Source: an uncultured Gemmatimonadota bacterium (GTDB taxonomy: Bacteria > Gemmatimonadota > Gemmatimonadetes > Gemmatimonadales > GWC2-71-9). Taken from it: a stretch of 8,918 nucleotides of DNA. Positions 7,238 to 8,918 of this stretch are shown here, piece after piece. The DNA lies in assembly GCA_946480845.1 (NCBI GenBank), contig CAMLLJ010000113.1, positions 1 to 8,918 of the forward strand. The letters run 5' to 3'. The position numbers were made by a program, and so were the translations under genes. The stretch's first letter is position 1. Each line of letters opens with the position of its first letter. Below the pieces are notes generated by a model. That model saw only the letters and a list, made by a program, of their open reading frames with translations, did not search any database and was not told the origin of the DNA.

Positions 7238-8392
7238 GTGAATACGCCTGTCTCTCCTTCATCCCTCCGTGTCATCAATTCACAGCGAGAGCTGGACCGG
7301 GTCCTCGGCGAGCTCGCGGGGGAGCCGCTGCTCGCCGTGGATACCGAGGCGGCGAGCTTTCATCGGTACCTCGACCGGGTGTACCTGCTCCAGATCTCGT
7401 CGCGCGGGCTTACGGTCGTGGTGGATCCGCTGGCGGCGACGGACCTGGCGCGGTTCGGGGAGCTGCTGGCGGATCCGGCGGTGGAGATCGTCTTCCACGA
7501 TGCGGATTACGACCTGCGGCTGCTGGAGCGGGAGTTCGGTTTTTCGGCGGCGCGGCTCTTCGATACCCGGATTGCCGCACAGCTCCTCAATGAGCCGGGC
7601 ATCGGGCTCGCGGCGCTGCTGGAGAAGTACTTCGGGCTCAAGGTGGACAAGCGGTTCCAGCGAGCCGACTGGTCGGCGCGGCCGCTCTCGCCCGGGATGA
7701 TCGAGTACGCCGCCTCCGACACGCACTACCTCCCTGCCCTTCGCGACATCCTCCGCGACCGCCTGGCCGGCATGGGCCGGCTGAGCTGGGCCGAGGAGGA
7801 GTTCGCGCTGCTCGAGCGGGTGCGCTGGGCGCCGCCGACCGACCAGGACGAGCCCTCCTGGCTCCGGATGAAGGGCGCCAAGGCGCTCCGTCCCCGGCAG
7901 ATGGCGATCCTGCGCGAGCTGGTCGAGTGGCGCGACTCGGTGGCGAAGCGCCTCGACCGCGCCGCGTTCCGGGTGATGGGCAACGAGCCGATGTTCGTGA
8001 TGGCGAAGGACCCGCCGGCCGACCTCGACGCGCTGGCAAAGGTGCCGGGGATCGGCCGGGACGGGATCGAGCGGCGTGGCGTGGAGATCCTGGCGGCGGT
8101 GCAGCGCGGCGTCCGGCTCCCCGAAGCTGAACTGCCGCGCATCGAGCGCCCGGCGCGGCGTCCGGCCGACCCCGAGTTCGACGCGCGGCTCGAGCGGCTC
8201 AAGGCCGTGCGCAATGCCGAGGCCGCGCGCCTCGACCTCGCGCCCGGGGTCCTCTGCCCCAACGGGACGCTCGAGGCGATCGCGCGCCGGATGCCGGCGA
8301 CGCTCGACGAGCTGCGGGAAGTGCCGTTCGTGCGGCGGTGGCAGGTGGAAGCGGTCGGCGACGCGCTGCTCGCCGGCCTCAGAACCCCATGA
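7238..8392 (+). CDS. rnd: ribonuclease D (3'-5' exoribonuclease)
   Basis: DEDDy-family exonuclease that trims RNA 3' ends, classically tRNA precursors, using two metal ions. 384 residues from GTG 7238, close to the 375 of E. coli RNase D. The catalytic domain (about 10-200) shows Exo I AVDTE (D35, E37), Exo II FHDADYDLRLL (D92) and Exo III YAASDTHYLPAL (Y157, D161). Two HRDC domains follow, about 216-291 (LRPRQMAILRELVEWRD, then VPGIGRDGIERRG) and 311-381 (LERLKAVRNAEA, then VPFVRRWQVEAVG), the usual tandem for nucleic-acid binding. GTG 7238 is preferred because the resemblance begins just after it and a -10 element lies 7 nt upstream; the GTG at 7193 would place that promoter inside the gene. 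The 3' end overlaps the convergent DUF59 gene by 14 bp. Confidence 0.95.
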   Translation: MNTPVSPSSLRVINSQRELDRVLGELAGEPLLAVDTEAASFHRYLDRVYLLQISSRGLTVVVDPLAATDLARFGELLADPAVEIVFHDADYDLRLLEREFGFSAARLFDTRIAAQLLNEPGIGLAALLEKYFGLKVDKRFQRADWSARPLSPGMIEYAASDTHYLPALRDILRDRLAGMGRLSWAEEEFALLERVRWAPPTDQDEPSWLRMKGAKALRPRQMAILRELVEWRDSVAKRLDRAAFRVMGNEPMFVMAKDPPADLDALAKVPGIGRDGIERRGVEILAAVQRGVRLPEAELPRIERPARRPADPEFDARLERLKAVRNAEAARLDLAPGVLCPNGTLEAIARRMPATLDELREVPFVRRWQVEAVGDALLAGLRTP

Positions 8393-8678
8393 ATGTCTTG
8401 ACCCGCGGGTCCATCCGGTCCGGCGTCCAGTAGGGCTCCCACACCAGCTCGACGTCCACCGACTTCACGTCGTCGAGGTTCCCCACCACGTTCTTCACGT
8501 CGCCGATGATCTCGGCGCCGGCGGGACAACCGGGCGAGGTGAGGGTCATCTGCACGTGCACGTCCCCGGCGTCGCTCACGGCGACGTCGTAGACCAGCCC
8601 GATGTCCATGATGTTGAGGTTGAGCTCCGGATCCTTGACCTGGCGGAGCGCCTTGCGGATGGTGTCTGGGGTCTGCAT
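8379..8678 (-). CDS. MIP18/DUF59 family Fe-S assembly factor (SufT/PaaD-like)
   Basis: 99 residues, a stand-alone DUF59 domain. Family blocks seen: KDPELNLNIMDIGLVYDV (15-32), TSPGCPAG (47-54) with the conserved C51, and VELVWEPYWTPDRM near the end. Stand-alone members such as bacterial SufT help mature Fe-S proteins in the cytoplasm; PaaD-type members belong to phenylacetate-oxygenase clusters, of which there is no sign here, so a SufT-like role is favoured. ATG 8678 is chosen because AGGAGG lies 5 nt upstream; a TTG at 8699 would precede that site. The gene follows the DCC-family gene by 28 nt on the same strand, probably as one operon, and overlaps the convergent RNase D 3' end by 14 bp. 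Confidence 0.92.
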   Translation of the reverse strand: MQTPDTIRKALRQVKDPELNLNIMDIGLVYDVAVSDAGDVHVQMTLTSPGCPAGAEIIGDVKNVVGNLDDVKSVDVELVWEPYWTPDRMDPRVKTFMGF

Positions 8679-8683
8679 TCCTG

Positions 8684-8689
8684 CCTCCT
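8684..8689 (-). promoter_or_regulatory. Shine-Dalgarno of the DUF59 gene
   Basis: AGGAGG, 5 nt before ATG 8678; the strongest ribosome binding site in the window. It fixes this start over the in-frame TTG at 8699. Confidence 0.85.
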
Positions 8690-8706
8690 GTTCCCCCAAA
8701 CCTAAC

Positions 8707-8918
8707 CTAGATCGCGCACATCCCTTCGCTGCAGCCGAGCCGGTGGCGGCGCGCGGCGACCCAGGCGTAGCCGCGGTCGAGCGCCCAGGGCATCCCGGGA
8801 ACGCGCAGCACGAGCGCCAGCGCGCGCCCGCCGGGGAGGTACTCCACGACAGCGCGCACCGCTCCGCCGCCGCTCACCACCCGCCCGTCGGGGAGCACGA
8901 GGTGCATGGCGCGGTCGA
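8707..8918 (-). CDS. DCC-family (DUF393) thiol-disulfide oxidoreductase-like protein, 5' end cut by window
   Basis: The frame is open to the right edge, and 69 codons plus a TAG stop are visible. They resemble the C-terminal half of DUF393/DCC proteins: HLVLPDGRVVSGGGAVRAV (the conserved DG-x-x-x-x-G-x-x-A-V block), then LPGGRALALVLRVPGMPWALDRGYAWVAARRHRLG, where the family has vP-x-x-x-x-x-d-x-x-Y-x-x-x-A-x-x-R-y. The protein ends CSEGMCAI. The N-terminal D-x-x-C-x-x-C motif that names the family would lie outside, so catalytic competence cannot be judged. ATG 8907 is an internal Met: the match continues upstream of it. It is probably the first visible gene of an operon with DUF59, 28 nt downstream. 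Confidence 0.7.
   Translation of the reverse strand, partial: DRAMHLVLPDGRVVSGGGAVRAVVEYLPGGRALALVLRVPGMPWALDRGYAWVAARRHRLGCSEGMCAI

Noticed and set aside
8711..8907. Treating the 66-residue frame from ATG 8907 as a complete small gene
   Set aside because: The frame and the DUF393 resemblance continue upstream of that Met to the window edge, so it is a truncated larger gene.

Overview
The window is GC-rich and densely coded, from a Gram-negative (diderm) bacterium. The clearest sign of an outer membrane is a patatin protein with a signal peptide and a C-terminal beta-barrel ending in Phe. Gene content and style would suit a Gemmatimonadota-like lineage, but that is a guess from overall character, not from a marker gene. 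There are ten protein genes (two cut by the window edges), no rRNA or tRNA, no CRISPR array and no recognisable transposase.

Layout, left to right. Minus strand, 1-1737: an Fe-S-sensing SufR-type repressor overlaps the start of sufB by ATGA; sufB runs off the left edge. Plus strand, 1959-3088: a divergent peptide deformylase, then a secreted NTF2-like (lumazine_bd_2-type) protein. Minus, 3092-5221: a patatin/outer-membrane protein resembling type Vd secretion proteins. Plus, 5326-5589: a 7Fe ferredoxin. Minus, 5552-6778: an unusual fusion of a hot-dog thioesterase to an alpha/beta hydrolase. Plus, 6843-7016: a 57-residue orphan protein, followed by a 9-bp tandem repeat and a long imperfect hairpin. 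Plus, 7238-8392: ribonuclease D. Minus, 8379-8918: a DUF59/SufT-like Fe-S assembly protein preceded by a DCC-family (DUF393) protein cut by the right edge.

Two themes stand out. First, Fe-S biology recurs in separate transcription units: SufR, SufB, 7Fe ferredoxin and DUF59; deformylase is itself often an Fe(II) enzyme. Second, translation starts fall into two classes. Five genes (sufB, the NTF2-like gene, ferredoxin, the 57-aa gene, DUF59) have a Shine-Dalgarno sequence. Five others (sufR, deformylase, patatin, the thioesterase fusion, RNase D) have none; each instead has a -10-like hexamer ending 6-7 nt before the start codon, and three of these also have a -35-like hexamer 16-17 bp further up. 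That is the geometry of leaderless mRNA. All three convergent gene pairs abut or overlap (3-bp gap, 38-bp overlap, 14-bp overlap), leaving no room for ordinary intrinsic terminators. I see no obvious new multi-gene system; the best leads are the leaderless pattern, the autoregulated sufR-sufB arrangement and the two-enzyme fusion.
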